Positions 36,449-44,953 of a stretch of DNA of 64,000 bases are shown here, piece by piece (the stretch's first letter is position 1; each line of letters begins with the position of its first letter). This DNA comes from Saccharopolyspora aridisoli (lineage in GTDB: Bacteria; Actinomycetota; Actinomycetes; Mycobacteriales; Pseudonocardiaceae). Both the position numbers and the translations under genes were made by a program. Below the pieces are notes generated by a model that had not been told where the DNA came from, did no database searches, and was given only the letters and a program-made list of their open reading frames with translations. The stretch lies in contig NZ_SMKV01000003.1 in assembly GCF_004348445.1 (NCBI RefSeq), forward strand, positions 218,213-282,212, read 5' to 3'.

Positions 36449-37132
36449 ATGTTGCCTCGGGTTCTGGTGGTCGACGACGAGCCGGGAGTGCGGACCGCGC
36501 TGCGCCGCGGGCTGTCCGCGGAAGGCATGGAGGTCAGCGTTGCCGCCGACGGCCCCGAAGCGCTGCGCCTGGCCATGACCGGTGCCTTCGACGTCGTGCT
36601 GCTCGACGTCATGCTGCCTGGCATGTCCGGGTACCGGGTGCTGGAGAGGATGCGCGAGCAGGACGTGACCACGCCGGTGCTGTTGATCTCGGCGAAGAGC
36701 GGCGAGGTCGACCAGGCCGACGGGCTCGATCTAGGAGCCGACGGCTACTTGGTCAAGCCCTTCTCCTTCCTGGTGCTCGTGGCCCAGGTGCGGGCGCTGC
36801 TGCGGCGGCGCGACAACGCGAGCCAGCAGGCGTGCCTGCGGGTCGGGGCGCTGGAGATCGACCGCAGCAACCGCGAGGTGCACTGGGACGGCCAACCGGT
36901 CACCCTCTCGCCCCGCGAGTTCGGGCTGCTCGTCGCGCTCGCCAGCCACCCCGAATCGGTGGTGCCCAAGGACGACCTGCTGCGCATGGTGTGGGGTGAG
37001 GAGCAGTTCGTCACCCGCAACGTCGTCGAGGTCTACGTCGGCTACCTGCGCCGCAAGCTCACCGCCGTGGGTGCCGGCGAACTGGTTCAGACCGTGCGCG
37101 GGCAGGGCTACCGCGTCTGCGCCGAAGCATGA
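36449..37132 (+). CDS. OmpR/PhoB-family response regulator
   Basis: The 227-aa regulator has a receiver domain with the acidic pair in VVDDEPGV, the phospho-acceptor Asp in VLLDVMLPG, and the conserved Lys in LVKPFS. A winged-helix domain follows (LSPREFGLLVALASHP to VRGQGYRVCAE). Its stop overlaps the start of the histidine kinase gene, so they form a two-component system. The ATG at 36449 is preferred; an ATG four codons earlier is open. Neither has a ribosome site. The target genes are not evident. Confidence 0.94.
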   Translation: MLPRVLVVDDEPGVRTALRRGLSAEGMEVSVAADGPEALRLAMTGAFDVVLLDVMLPGMSGYRVLERMREQDVTTPVLLISAKSGEVDQADGLDLGADGYLVKPFSFLVLVAQVRALLRRRDNASQQACLRVGALEIDRSNREVHWDGQPVTLSPREFGLLVALASHPESVVPKDDLLRMVWGEEQFVTRNVVEVYVGYLRRKLTAVGAGELVQTVRGQGYRVCAEA

Positions 37133-38448
37133 TAAGGAGGCTGCGCGGCTGGTGGCAGCGCCGCACCATCCAGTTCCGCACCAGCGTGGTGGCCACCGCC
37201 GTCGCGTTGATCGGTCTCGGAGTGGTAGCTCACGCGGGGACCGGGATCGTCAGCTGGCTGCTGATCGACTCCGTCGACGCGGACCTGAAGCGCATCGCGG
37301 GCGGCACCGCGAGCCACGTCGCCGCGGGTTCGCCCGTCGTCGGCCGACCCGACGTGCGCGTGCTCGGTGAGAACGGGGAGCCGGTCGACGGCTTGCCCAG
37401 CGCGGACCTGAGCGAGTGGCAGATCGCCGAGCTGAGCGCGGGAAGTGGCGTGCTCGACTTCGAGGCGCCCGCCGAGCTGCACCGCTGGCGAGGCGTCCCG
37501 GTCACCGACCCCGGCGGCCGGCGCCTGTTGGTGGCCGCCGAAGCCCGCCTGGTCGGCTTCGCCGACACCGCCGGGCGCACCGGGAAGCTGCTCAGCTTCG
37601 GATCGGTGCTGGCAGCGGCCCTGGTCGGCTTCGCGACCTGGCTTGTCGTGCACCGCTCGCTGCGGCCGGTCGATCGAATTCGCAGCGCCGCCGCCGGACT
37701 GCCCGAAGGCGAGCGGCTCCCGGTGCCCGAGGCCGCCGACGAGATCCGTGCGCTGGCCGAAGAGCTCAACGCGATGCTCGCCCGCCGCGACGCCGACACC
37801 GAACGGCTGCGCCGGTTCACCGGCGACGCCGCTCACGAGCTGCGCAACCCCGTCGCCTCCATCCGCGCCCAGGCCGAGGTCGCGGTCATGCACCCCGACC
37901 CGGACATCGCCCACGAGACGCTGCAGGACATCGCTCTCGAAGCGCAGCGGCTGTCCACGCTGGTGGAGAGCCTGCTCGCGCTAGCCCGCGCGGAGCGCGA
38001 GGTCGAACCGACCCGGCCGGTGGACTTGACTGCGGCCGCGCGCACGGCGGCCGAGCGGCTCGGCAGCGACGTCGAACTGGACGTGCCCGAGGGGCCGGTG
38101 CTCGTGCTGGCCTCGCCTGCCGAGGTCTCGACCGTGCTGGAGAACATCATCGGCAACGCCCTGCGTTACACCCGGACGCTGGTGCGGGTGTCGGTGCAGG
38201 CCGAACCGGGGATGGGCGTGCGGCTGCTGGTCGACGACGACGGTCCCGGCATCCCGGCTGAGCACCGGATGCGCGTGTTCGACCGGTTCTACCGCGTCGA
38301 ACCCGACCGGGCTCGCAGCACCGGCGGTGCCGGGCTCGGGCTGGCGCTGGCGGCCGAGGCGGTGCGCAGGCGCGGCGGGTCCGTGCACGCCGGCGAGGCA
38401 CCCTCGGGCGGTGCGCGCATCGAGGTCCGCTGGCCGGCCGCGCGCTGA
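37129..38448 (+). CDS. Sensor histidine kinase of the two-component pair
   Basis: The 439-aa kinase has two membrane helices (about residues 19-45 and 158-177), an extracytoplasmic sensor loop of about 110 residues between them, a HAMP segment (VHRSLRPVDRIRSAAAGLP) and the dimerisation H-box FTGDAAHELRNPVASIRAQA with the phospho-histidine. The ATPase domain shows the N box NIIGNALRYT, G1 DDDGPGIP and G2 GGAGLGLALAAEAV. It overlaps the response regulator by ATGA. The sensor loop carries no recognisable ligand domain, so the signal is unknown. Confidence 0.94.
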   Translation: MIRRLRGWWQRRTIQFRTSVVATAVALIGLGVVAHAGTGIVSWLLIDSVDADLKRIAGGTASHVAAGSPVVGRPDVRVLGENGEPVDGLPSADLSEWQIAELSAGSGVLDFEAPAELHRWRGVPVTDPGGRRLLVAAEARLVGFADTAGRTGKLLSFGSVLAAALVGFATWLVVHRSLRPVDRIRSAAAGLPEGERLPVPEAADEIRALAEELNAMLARRDADTERLRRFTGDAAHELRNPVASIRAQAEVAVMHPDPDIAHETLQDIALEAQRLSTLVESLLALARAEREVEPTRPVDLTAAARTAAERLGSDVELDVPEGPVLVLASPAEVSTVLENIIGNALRYTRTLVRVSVQAEPGMGVRLLVDDDGPGIPAEHRMRVFDRFYRVEPDRARSTGGAGLGLALAAEAVRRRGGSVHAGEAPSGGARIEVRWPAAR

Positions 38449-38469
38449 CGTCGGGCAAGATCCCTGGGC

Positions 38470-39300
38470 GTGGCGGTTCTGCGGAGTACCGGTCTGATCG
38501 AGGCCCCACGGGCCACCGTGGGGGCTGCGCTGCGGCACACGCGGACGGCTGAGACCGGGCTGACCGCCCTCGGCATTCGCGGCCGGTCGCTGACCAGCCC
38601 GGATTCGCTGCTGGTGCCCGGCGATGAACTCGCGTTCCGGCTCTTCGCTTTCGTGCTGACCACCCGCATCGTGCGGGCCGACGCCGACGGGTTGAGCTCG
38701 GTGCTGGTGGCCGGGCCGCTCGCGCGGCTGCGGCACGAGACGGTCCTGGCCCAGGTCGGTCCGCGCACGCTGCTCACAGATTCGGTGCGGTGGGCGAGCC
38801 CGTTCGGCCCGCTGGGCAGGCTCGGCGACGTCGCTGTGGGTCGCCGGTTGGTGCTCGACGTGCTGGCCGCCCGCATCCACGCCGTCCGCGAACTCGCCGA
38901 GTCCTGGGCGGCGCGGAAGATCGTCGTGGGGACCGCGATCGTGCACGAGGGGCGCCTGCTCGCTCAGCAGCGCAGCTACCCGGCCTCGCACGCCGGCCAG
39001 TGGGAGCTGCCGGGTGGACGCGTCGAACCCGGCGAGGACGAATCCGAGGCCGTGGTCCGCGAGTGCCGCGAAGAGCTCGGCGTCGAGGTCCGCCCGACCG
39101 GCCGCCTCGGCACCGATGTGCCCCTGGACAACGGCATGTTGCTCCGCATCCACACCGCGGAGCTCAAGGACCCCGCCCAGCAGCCCACAGCAGTGGAGCA
39201 CCGCGAAGTCCGCTGGGTGAGCGCCGCAGAACTGCCCGCCCTCGACTGGCTCGAAACGGACCGAGTCCTGCTGCACACCTTGCGCGAGCTACTCGGCTAG
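38470..39300 (+). CDS. SRPBCC-like domain fused to a Nudix hydrolase
   Basis: The 276-aa protein has an N-terminal half of about 145 residues resembling the SRPBCC/START fold (VLRSTGLIEAPRATVGAAL, with FVLTTRIVRADADG). A C-terminal MutT-type Nudix domain begins at KIVVGTAIVHEGRLLAQQRS. The Nudix box is complete: GGRVEPGEDESEAVVRECRE followed by ELGV. Such domains hydrolyse nucleoside diphosphate derivatives, for example 8-oxo-dGTP. The fusion suggests a ligand-binding or regulatory front domain. The GTG at 38470 lacks a clear ribosome site. It follows the kinase gene after 21 bases and might be co-transcribed. Confidence 0.87.
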   Translation: MAVLRSTGLIEAPRATVGAALRHTRTAETGLTALGIRGRSLTSPDSLLVPGDELAFRLFAFVLTTRIVRADADGLSSVLVAGPLARLRHETVLAQVGPRTLLTDSVRWASPFGPLGRLGDVAVGRRLVLDVLAARIHAVRELAESWAARKIVVGTAIVHEGRLLAQQRSYPASHAGQWELPGGRVEPGEDESEAVVRECREELGVEVRPTGRLGTDVPLDNGMLLRIHTAELKDPAQQPTAVEHREVRWVSAAELPALDWLETDRVLLHTLRELLG

Positions 39301-39670
39301 CTCAGAGGAGTTCCGCGGGATCGAGCGTCAGGGGAGGGCAGGTCGGTCCGCGGAAGAGCTGACCGGTGAGCTCTGGGGTGGTCGCGATACTCGCCGCCGA
39401 CCAGTTCCAGCAGTTCCACGCGAGCGCGTTCGTAGGAGACGTCGACTCGCGTGGAGTGCGGGATGTCGACCTTGCCGTGCTCAGCAGGCTCGTCGATGTA
39501 GTCGGTCCGGCGACTGGACCTCGACAGGCACTCGACGATGAGCAGCACTTGTTCGCCCACCGCGTCCGCTGGCAGGTCGCCGCAGGACGGAGGAGTCCGG
39601 TTCGACCCAGCGCAGCGACGGCAGCCAGCTTTCCGGGTCGAATGCGGGTGCGGCCACGGCGGCACTCCTC
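39297..39670 (-). pseudogene. Decayed Uma2 (DUF820) family nuclease-like gene
   Basis: Read leftward, one frame gives AFDPESWLPSLRWVEPDSSV and a second frame continues LPADAVGEQVLLIVECLSRS, then SRRTDYIDEPAEHGKVDIPH and RVELLELVGGEY. The pattern VEVLSPSSRRTD...K..EY...GIP is characteristic of Uma2/DUF820 proteins, with a PD-(D/E)XK-like fold, which are abundant in actinobacteria. The two parts are in different frames. The N-terminal half of the domain is missing, and the expected KxxEY residues are degraded to EPAEH. I therefore call it a pseudogene. It overlaps the end of the Nudix gene by 4 bases. Confidence 0.72.
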
Positions 39671-39849
39671 TCGACAACGGGCTCCAGGGGCTCCACCCGT
39701 TCCCGGGTCCCACCTTCGTGAAGTGGTTGCTCTGAGTGAGTGAGGGGTTTCGCGGGGTGTGTGTCGGGTAGTCCGATTTCCTGAATCGCGATCTTGTTCT
39801 CACTGGATTTATCGAGCAAATTTGATCGGCAAATGCCAGGTGGGGGAGT

Positions 39850-39855
39850 TACATT
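39850..39855 (+). promoter_or_regulatory. TAnnnT box before the YciI gene
   Basis: TACATT lies 6 nt before the ATG at 39862, in a locally A+T-rich 80-base stretch. Confidence 0.5.
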
Positions 39856-39861
39856 GAAAGA

Positions 39862-40173
39862 ATGTTTGTAGTGCTGCTGCAATACACCGCGCCAGAACCG
39901 GATATCGACGCCCAACTGGTAGATCACTACGAATGGGTCACCCAGCATTACGACGCAGGCGACTTCATCGCCGCTGGTCACCGGCACCCGCGCAACGGAG
40001 CGGTCATCATCGCTCGTGCGATGTCCCGCGGCAGGCTGGAGGCCATCCTGGCGACCGACCCGTTCGCCCTGCACAAGCTGGTCCGCTACGAGATCGTCGA
40101 GTTCCAGGCCCTGCGCACGATCCCGGAGCTGGCCGCCTACGCGGACCCGCTGACCACGGTCGCGCAGCGCTAG
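39862..40173 (+). CDS. YciI-family small protein
   Basis: The 103-aa protein matches the YciI/YCII fold (dimeric ferredoxin-like alpha+beta barrel): FVVLLQYTAPEPDIDAQLVD, a conserved His in HYEWVTQHYDAG, an FIAAGHRHPRNGAVIIARA strand, and DPFALHKLVRYEIVEFQA. The family is linked to dehalogenase-like or chlorinated-aromatic chemistry in a few cases, but most members are uncharacterised. The gene is monocistronic, convergent with the 51-aa Cys/Lys-rich gene. Confidence 0.9.
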   Translation: MFVVLLQYTAPEPDIDAQLVDHYEWVTQHYDAGDFIAAGHRHPRNGAVIIARAMSRGRLEAILATDPFALHKLVRYEIVEFQALRTIPELAAYADPLTTVAQR

Positions 40174-40191
40174 CGGCCGGCTTCCCCCGAG

Positions 40192-40211
40192 CCGCGGTGC
40201 TGGCGCCGCGG
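40192..40211. terminator. Weak hairpin between convergent small genes
   Basis: CCGCGG at 40192-40197 can pair with CCGCGG at 40206-40211 around an 8-base loop. It is the only stem in this 43-base gap and has no T run. Confidence 0.3.
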
Positions 40212-40216
40212 TCGGG

Positions 40217-40372
40217 TCACTTCGCGTCCTTCTTGGCCTTCTTCTGCGCCTTTTTGACCTCCGCCGCTTTCTGGTCCTTGAGCAGTTTGCGCAGAGCCAC
40301 GATGGGGCAGCTCTTGCACGGTGGTTGCGAATGGCAACATTTCTTCTTGACCTTGATGGTGCCTTTGCCCAC
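40217..40372 (-). CDS. Small Cys/Lys-rich protein, 51 aa
   Basis: The protein starts at a GTG at 40372 (GGAAAGAAG upstream) and reads GKGTIKVKKKCCHSQPPCKS then CPIVALRKLLK, ending in a Lys/Ala-rich helix. Four cysteines in the pattern CC-x5-C-x2-C with a His suggest a small zinc- or metal-binding knuckle, while the tail is strongly basic. It is divergent from typA. I believe similar short proteins occur in related actinobacteria, but I know no function; nucleic-acid or ribosome binding is a guess from composition. Confidence 0.75.
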   Translation of the reverse strand: MGKGTIKVKKKCCHSQPPCKSCPIVALRKLLKDQKAAEVKKAQKKAKKDAK

Positions 40373-40726
40373 GGTGCTTCTTTCCGGCGCTGGGGACGGG
40401 GGTTGAGGCCGAGGGTAGGTGAACCTAACCCGACCTGGCGAACTTGATGTTCGCCGACTGCTCGGTTGTTGCGCTGCGCACGTGCGCGTCGGTCCCGGAT
40501 GTGCTTGCACTACGCTGGAGGTGGCCGCGTGTCGACGTAGCGCCCCCGCAACCCGCGGGGTGCCGCCGGAAATGAGCTCCGCAGCAGCGGCGCAGTGGAG
40601 CCGCGGCCGGTGCCTGGAAGTCAGCAGGCGCCATGCGGGGAGATCCGCATCCGGTGCCATCGCCCAGCGGTGCATCACATCGACGAACCGCCGCGACCTT
40701 TCCGCGCCGAGCCATGGAGTACCCGC
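40373..40726. other. Divergent promoter region upstream of typA
   Basis: This 354-base gap lies between the 51-aa gene and typA. It contains a possible -10 TACGCT at 40511-40516 without a convincing -35, and a short frame in phase with typA that shows no similarity. No repeat or hairpin of note was seen. Confidence 0.4.
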
Positions 40727-42640
40727 GTGTCCGCCACCAGCGTCGCCGCCCCCACGCGCAGTGATCTGCGCAACGTAGCCATCGTCGCGCACGTCGACCA
40801 CGGCAAGACCACCCTGGTCGACGCGATGCTGCGCCAGTCCGGTGCCTTCTCCGAACGCGCCGAGCTCGTCGACCGCGTCATGGACTCCAACGACCTGGAG
40901 CGTGAGAAGGGCATCACGATTCTGGCCAAGAACACCGCGATCCGTCGCCAGACCGAAGACGGCCCGGTCACCATCAACGTCGTCGACACCCCCGGCCACG
41001 CCGACTTCGGTGGTGAGGTCGAGCGCGCGCTGTCGATGGTCGATGGCGTGACCCTGTTGGTGGACGCCAGTGAGGGCCCGCTGCCGCAGACCCGCTTCGT
41101 GCTGCGCAAGGCGCTGGCCGCCAAGCTGCCGGTGATCTTGGTCGTCAACAAGGTCGACCGCCCCGACGCGCGCTGCGCCGAGGTCGTCGAAGAGGCCCAC
41201 GACCTCCTGCTGGAGCTCGCCAGCGAGCTCGACGGCGAGGTCGATCTGGACATGGAGGCCATCCTCGACCTGCCGGTCGTCTACGCCTCCGCCCGCGCCG
41301 GCCGCGCCTCGATGGAGCAGCCCGTCGACGGCGAGCTGCCCGCCGAGGACAACCTGGACTCGTTGTTCAAGGTCCTGCTGGACCACGTGCCCGCGCCCGT
41401 CGCCGACTTCGACTCGCCGCTGAGCGCGCTGGTCACCAACCTCGACGCCTCGTCGTTCCTGGGCCGCATCGGCCTGTGCCGGATCCACTCCGGCACCATG
41501 CGCAAGGGCCAGACCGTCGGCTGGTGCCGCGAGGACGGCAGCGTCGAGAAGGTCCGCCTCACCGAGCTGCTGATCACCGAGAACCTCACCCGCGTGCCCG
41601 CCGAGGAGGCCTCCGCGGGCGACCTGGTGGCCATCGCAGGCGTCCCGGACATCACCATCGGTGACACCCTCACCGACCCGGACAACCCGAAGCCGCTGCC
41701 GCGGATCACCGTCGACGACCCGGCGATCTCGATGACCATCGGCGTCAACACCTCGCCGCTGACCGGCCGCAACGGTGGGTCCAAGATCACGGCCCGGCAG
41801 GTCAAGGCCCGCCTGGACGCCGAGCTGATCGGCAACGTCAGCATGAAGGTGCTGCCGACCGAGAAGCCCGATGCCTGGGAGGTCCAGGGCCGCGGTGAGC
41901 TGGCGCTGGCCATCCTGGTCGAGAACATGCGTCGCGAGGGCTTCGAGCTGACCGTCGGCAAGCCGCAGGTGGTCACCAAGACCATCGACGGCAAGCTGTG
42001 CGAGCCGTTCGAGCGGCTGACCATCGACGCCCCCGAGGAGCACCTCGGCGCCGTCACCCAGCTGCTGGCCGGCCGCAAGGGCCGCATGGAAACCATGGAC
42101 GGGCACGGCACCGGCCGCATCAAGCTGATCTACGTGATCCCCTCGCGCGGCCTGATCGGTTTCCGCACCGAGTTCCTCACCGAAACGCGCGGCACCGGCA
42201 TCGCCAACCACGTCTTCGAGGGCTACTTCCCGTGGGTGGGCGAACTGCGCACCCGCCACAGCGGCTCGTTGGTCGCCGACCGCTCCGGCCCGGCCACCAA
42301 CTACGCGCTGCTGCAGCTGGCCGACCGCGGCTCGTTCTTCGTGCAGCCCGGCAGCGAGGTCTACGAAGGCATGGTCGTGGGCGAGAACCCGCGCGCCGAG
42401 GACCTCGACGTGAACATCACCAAGGAGAAGAAGCTCACCAACATGCGGTCCTCGACCGCCGATGAGCTGGAGAAGCTGGCCAAGCCGCGCACCCTCTCGC
42501 TTGAAGAGGCCCTGGAGTTCTGCTCCGGCGACGAGTGCGTCGAGGTCGGCCCGGAAGCGATCCGCGTCCGGAAGATCACCTTGGACAGCACCACCCGAGG
42601 TCGCGAGCGCTCCCGCCAGAAGGCCCGCGACAACTCCTGA
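40727..42640 (+). CDS. typA: Translational GTPase TypA/BipA
   Basis: The 637-aa ribosome-binding GTPase of the EF-G superfamily has G1 AHVDHGKTT, switch II VDTPGHADFGGEVERAL and G4 VVNKVDRPDAR. Domain II, an EF-G-like domain, and the BipA-specific C-terminal domain (PSRGLIGFRTEFLTETRGTG and NMRSSTADE) follow. It acts in 50S subunit assembly and stress or low-temperature growth. I chose the GTG at 40727 (SATSVAAPTRSDLRNVAIVA), since the upstream in-frame extension from 40595 has no similarity. The next gene is the LpqW-like lipoprotein, the same order as in M. tuberculosis. Confidence 0.95.
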   Translation: MSATSVAAPTRSDLRNVAIVAHVDHGKTTLVDAMLRQSGAFSERAELVDRVMDSNDLEREKGITILAKNTAIRRQTEDGPVTINVVDTPGHADFGGEVERALSMVDGVTLLVDASEGPLPQTRFVLRKALAAKLPVILVVNKVDRPDARCAEVVEEAHDLLLELASELDGEVDLDMEAILDLPVVYASARAGRASMEQPVDGELPAEDNLDSLFKVLLDHVPAPVADFDSPLSALVTNLDASSFLGRIGLCRIHSGTMRKGQTVGWCREDGSVEKVRLTELLITENLTRVPAEEASAGDLVAIAGVPDITIGDTLTDPDNPKPLPRITVDDPAISMTIGVNTSPLTGRNGGSKITARQVKARLDAELIGNVSMKVLPTEKPDAWEVQGRGELALAILVENMRREGFELTVGKPQVVTKTIDGKLCEPFERLTIDAPEEHLGAVTQLLAGRKGRMETMDGHGTGRIKLIYVIPSRGLIGFRTEFLTETRGTGIANHVFEGYFPWVGELRTRHSGSLVADRSGPATNYALLQLADRGSFFVQPGSEVYEGMVVGENPRAEDLDVNITKEKKLTNMRSSTADELEKLAKPRTLSLEEALEFCSGDECVEVGPEAIRVRKITLDSTTRGRERSRQKARDNS

Positions 42641-42674
42641 TGTTGGCCTCTGCGGTGGTCCTCTTGCTCGGCGT

Positions 42675-42790
42675 TGCGGGCAGGGGAACCCCCAGCGGCG
42701 ATGTGGACCGCGCGCGCCTCGACTGATGCATCTCCAGTGCACGGCGTCGAGGCGTGCTCGCCACAGCACCACTGGAGAACCTGTCGTTGC
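42675..42790 (+). repeat. Dispersed intergenic element, copy E (degenerate)
   Basis: Copy E lies between typA and the LpqW-like gene. The recognisable core is GTGCACGGCGTCGAGGCGTG followed by CTCGCCACAGC (42737-42767). The left part is diverged and no terminal hairpin is visible. Confidence 0.6.
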
Positions 42791-42948
42791 TGTGGATCGT
42801 CTGAGGGTGTGACCCCGGTGACGATCATCGGACCGCTTGCGGAACCATGGAGGGCTCTCGCGCGTCCTGCGTTCGGATGATGCCGTCCGAACCCGAGGCG
42901 CGTGGCCCGGGGTGATCCTCCGGCGGCCGATGTGAGGGGAGGTTCGGC

Positions 42949-44700
42949 TTGACCCAGGGTCGACGCCGCGCACTGGGCGCGGTTCCCCTGCTGGTGACGG
43001 TCGTCAGCCTGGTCGCGGGCTGCACGGACGCGCCGCCACCGCAGCTGGTGGCGCCGAGCCCGACGACCAGCGCACCCAGCACGAGCACTCCCGCGCAGCC
43101 GATGCCGATCGAGGTCGTCGTCGGTGTCGACGAGCTCGAAGGCGGGTTCAACCCGCACACCCTGGCCGACGTGTCGCCGACGAGCTCGGCGCTCGCCAGC
43201 CTGATGCTGCCGTCGGTGTTCCGGCCCGGCCAGGACGGTGCGTTGCAGCTGGACACCAACCTGATGGAGTCCGCCGAAATCCTCCCGGGCGCGGAGAAGT
43301 TCACCGTCCGGTACCGGATCAAGCAGCAGGCCAGCTGGTCGGACGGCGCCCCGATCGCCGCCGAGGACTTCGTCTACCTGTGGGAGCAGCTCCGGTCGCA
43401 GCCCGGGGTTGCGGACCCGGCCGGCTACCGGCTGATCGACGACGTCGCCTCCAGGCAGGGCGGCAAGACCGTCGACGTCACCTTCAGCAAGCCCTTCGCG
43501 GGGTGGCGGACGCTGTTCAACAACCTGCTGCCCGCGCACCTGCTGCGCGCCGCGCCGCGCGGCTGGGGAACCGTCCTCGACGACGGCTACCCGGCTTCGG
43601 GCGGGCCGTTCGCGATCCGGCAGATCGACCTGGACCGCGGCGAGATCATCCTGGAGCGCAACGACCGCTACTGGGGTCCGCCCGCGCAGTCCGACCGGAT
43701 CGTGCTGCGCGCCATCGACAAGGCCCGCCAGGTCGAGGCGTTGCGCAGCGGAGACAGCCACCTCGCGCTGTTCAGCGCCGACGCCGGGACGGTGCGGACG
43801 CTGCGCGACCTGGGCGACCAGGTGCAGATGATGACCGTTCCGCGCCCGGCGACCATGGAGGTGCTGCTGCGGCAGGACAGCCGCGCGCTCGCCGACGTCA
43901 AGGTCCGGCGGGCCGTGCTGGCCGCGCTGGACCGCCCCGCGCTGATCGAGGCGGGAACCGGCGGCGGGCCGGGCGAGCAGTTGCAGGCGCACGCGCAGGT
44001 CCTCGCGCCGTCGGAGCACGGCTACACGCCGACCGAACCCGCGGGGGCGTTGCCGAAGCGTCCCGATCCGGCGCAGGTCGAGCGGCTGCTGGCCGAGGCC
44101 GGGTACCAGCGCACGGGCGGCTCGTGGATCCGCGACGGACGTCCGCTGAACCTCGTGATCGCCGCGCCCTTCGAGCACGAGGGCTACATCAGCATCGCCG
44201 AAGCCGCCGCCCAGCAGCTCCGCGCACACGGCATCCAGGCCACCGTGGTGACGCCCACCGGTGATCAGCTCTTCCGCGACATGCTCGCCACCGATCCGCA
44301 CTCCGCCGAGGCGGGCACCTCGGGCACCGTCGACATGGCGGTGGCGCCGCGCCCGGCCGGCGGCGATCCGGCCGCCACCATGGCCTCGTCCTACGGCTGT
44401 CCGGGTGTGGACCCGGACAGCGAGCAGCCGCTGCCCTACAACGCGGCCGGTTTCTGCGACGAGCTACTGCAGCCCACGATCGACGCGGCCCTGTCCGGCC
44501 GGATGTCGTTCCAGCAGGCGTCGGCGAACGTCGAGTCGGTGCTGTGGCGGGACGCGATCGCCTTGCCGCTCTACCAGCAGGCCCAGGTCCTGGCGCTGAG
44601 CAACGAAGCCACCGGCGTCCAGGCGGGCAACGGGTTCGCCGGGCCGTTCTCCACGGCCGCGCAATGGCTCGGAACACCAGCTGAGAACGACGGCTATTAG
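42949..44700 (+). CDS. LpqW-like lipoprotein (solute-binding protein family 5 fold)
   Basis: The 583-aa protein has a lipoprotein signal with lipobox LVAGC (Cys25), a Pro/Thr/Ser linker, then a family 5 solute-binding fold: GGFNPHTLADVSP, YRIKQQASWSDGAPIAAEDF, GGPFAIRQIDLDRGEIILER and VRRAVLAALDRPALIEAG. No peptide permease genes accompany it. In M. tuberculosis the gene after typA is lpqW, whose product regulates mannoside (PIM/LM/LAM) synthesis rather than transport; position and length favour the same role here. A TTG start at 42949 follows AGGGGAGG by 6 bases. If not LpqW, it is an orphan oligopeptide-binding protein. Confidence 0.83.
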   Translation: MTQGRRRALGAVPLLVTVVSLVAGCTDAPPPQLVAPSPTTSAPSTSTPAQPMPIEVVVGVDELEGGFNPHTLADVSPTSSALASLMLPSVFRPGQDGALQLDTNLMESAEILPGAEKFTVRYRIKQQASWSDGAPIAAEDFVYLWEQLRSQPGVADPAGYRLIDDVASRQGGKTVDVTFSKPFAGWRTLFNNLLPAHLLRAAPRGWGTVLDDGYPASGGPFAIRQIDLDRGEIILERNDRYWGPPAQSDRIVLRAIDKARQVEALRSGDSHLALFSADAGTVRTLRDLGDQVQMMTVPRPATMEVLLRQDSRALADVKVRRAVLAALDRPALIEAGTGGGPGEQLQAHAQVLAPSEHGYTPTEPAGALPKRPDPAQVERLLAEAGYQRTGGSWIRDGRPLNLVIAAPFEHEGYISIAEAAAQQLRAHGIQATVVTPTGDQLFRDMLATDPHSAEAGTSGTVDMAVAPRPAGGDPAATMASSYGCPGVDPDSEQPLPYNAAGFCDELLQPTIDAALSGRMSFQQASANVESVLWRDAIALPLYQQAQVLALSNEATGVQAGNGFAGPFSTAAQWLGTPAENDGY

Positions 44701-44734
44701 CACTCCTCGGGAGTGCCGTGGTCGTGTTGCTCAG

Positions 44735-44900
44735 CGGGCGGGGTAGCGGAACCTGACACGCCTGCTGGCTCCGGGAGATCCCGCGACTTGAGCATGCGAC
44801 ACGCGGTGCTGCGGGTGTCCTCCCCCCAGAGGCCGTGTCGGAACCCGCGGCGGTGCCGGTCGCTTCGGGTGGGGTTCGTGAAGAAGCACCTCCGGTGCTT
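44735..44900 (+). repeat. Dispersed intergenic element, copy F
   Basis: Copy F lies between the LpqW-like gene and mshB. It shows the left block GGTAGCGGAACCTGACACGC, the right block GTCGGAACCCGCGGCGGTGC, and a terminal hairpin AAGCACC-TCC-GGTGCTT (44884-44900). Confidence 0.72.
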
Positions 44901-44941
44901 GCCTGCCGCTGGGGCCTTCGTTGTTGTTGTTCTGCGGCGAT

Positions 44942-44947
44942 TAGGCT
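44942..44947 (+). promoter_or_regulatory. TAnnnT box placed for a leaderless mshB transcript
   Basis: TAGGCT lies 6 nt before the mshB GTG at 44954. Confidence 0.55.
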
Positions 44948-44953
44948 GGACCG

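Noticed and set aside
42949..44700. Oligopeptide ABC transport operon
   Set aside because: No permease or ATPase genes accompany the binding protein, and position after typA matches lpqW.
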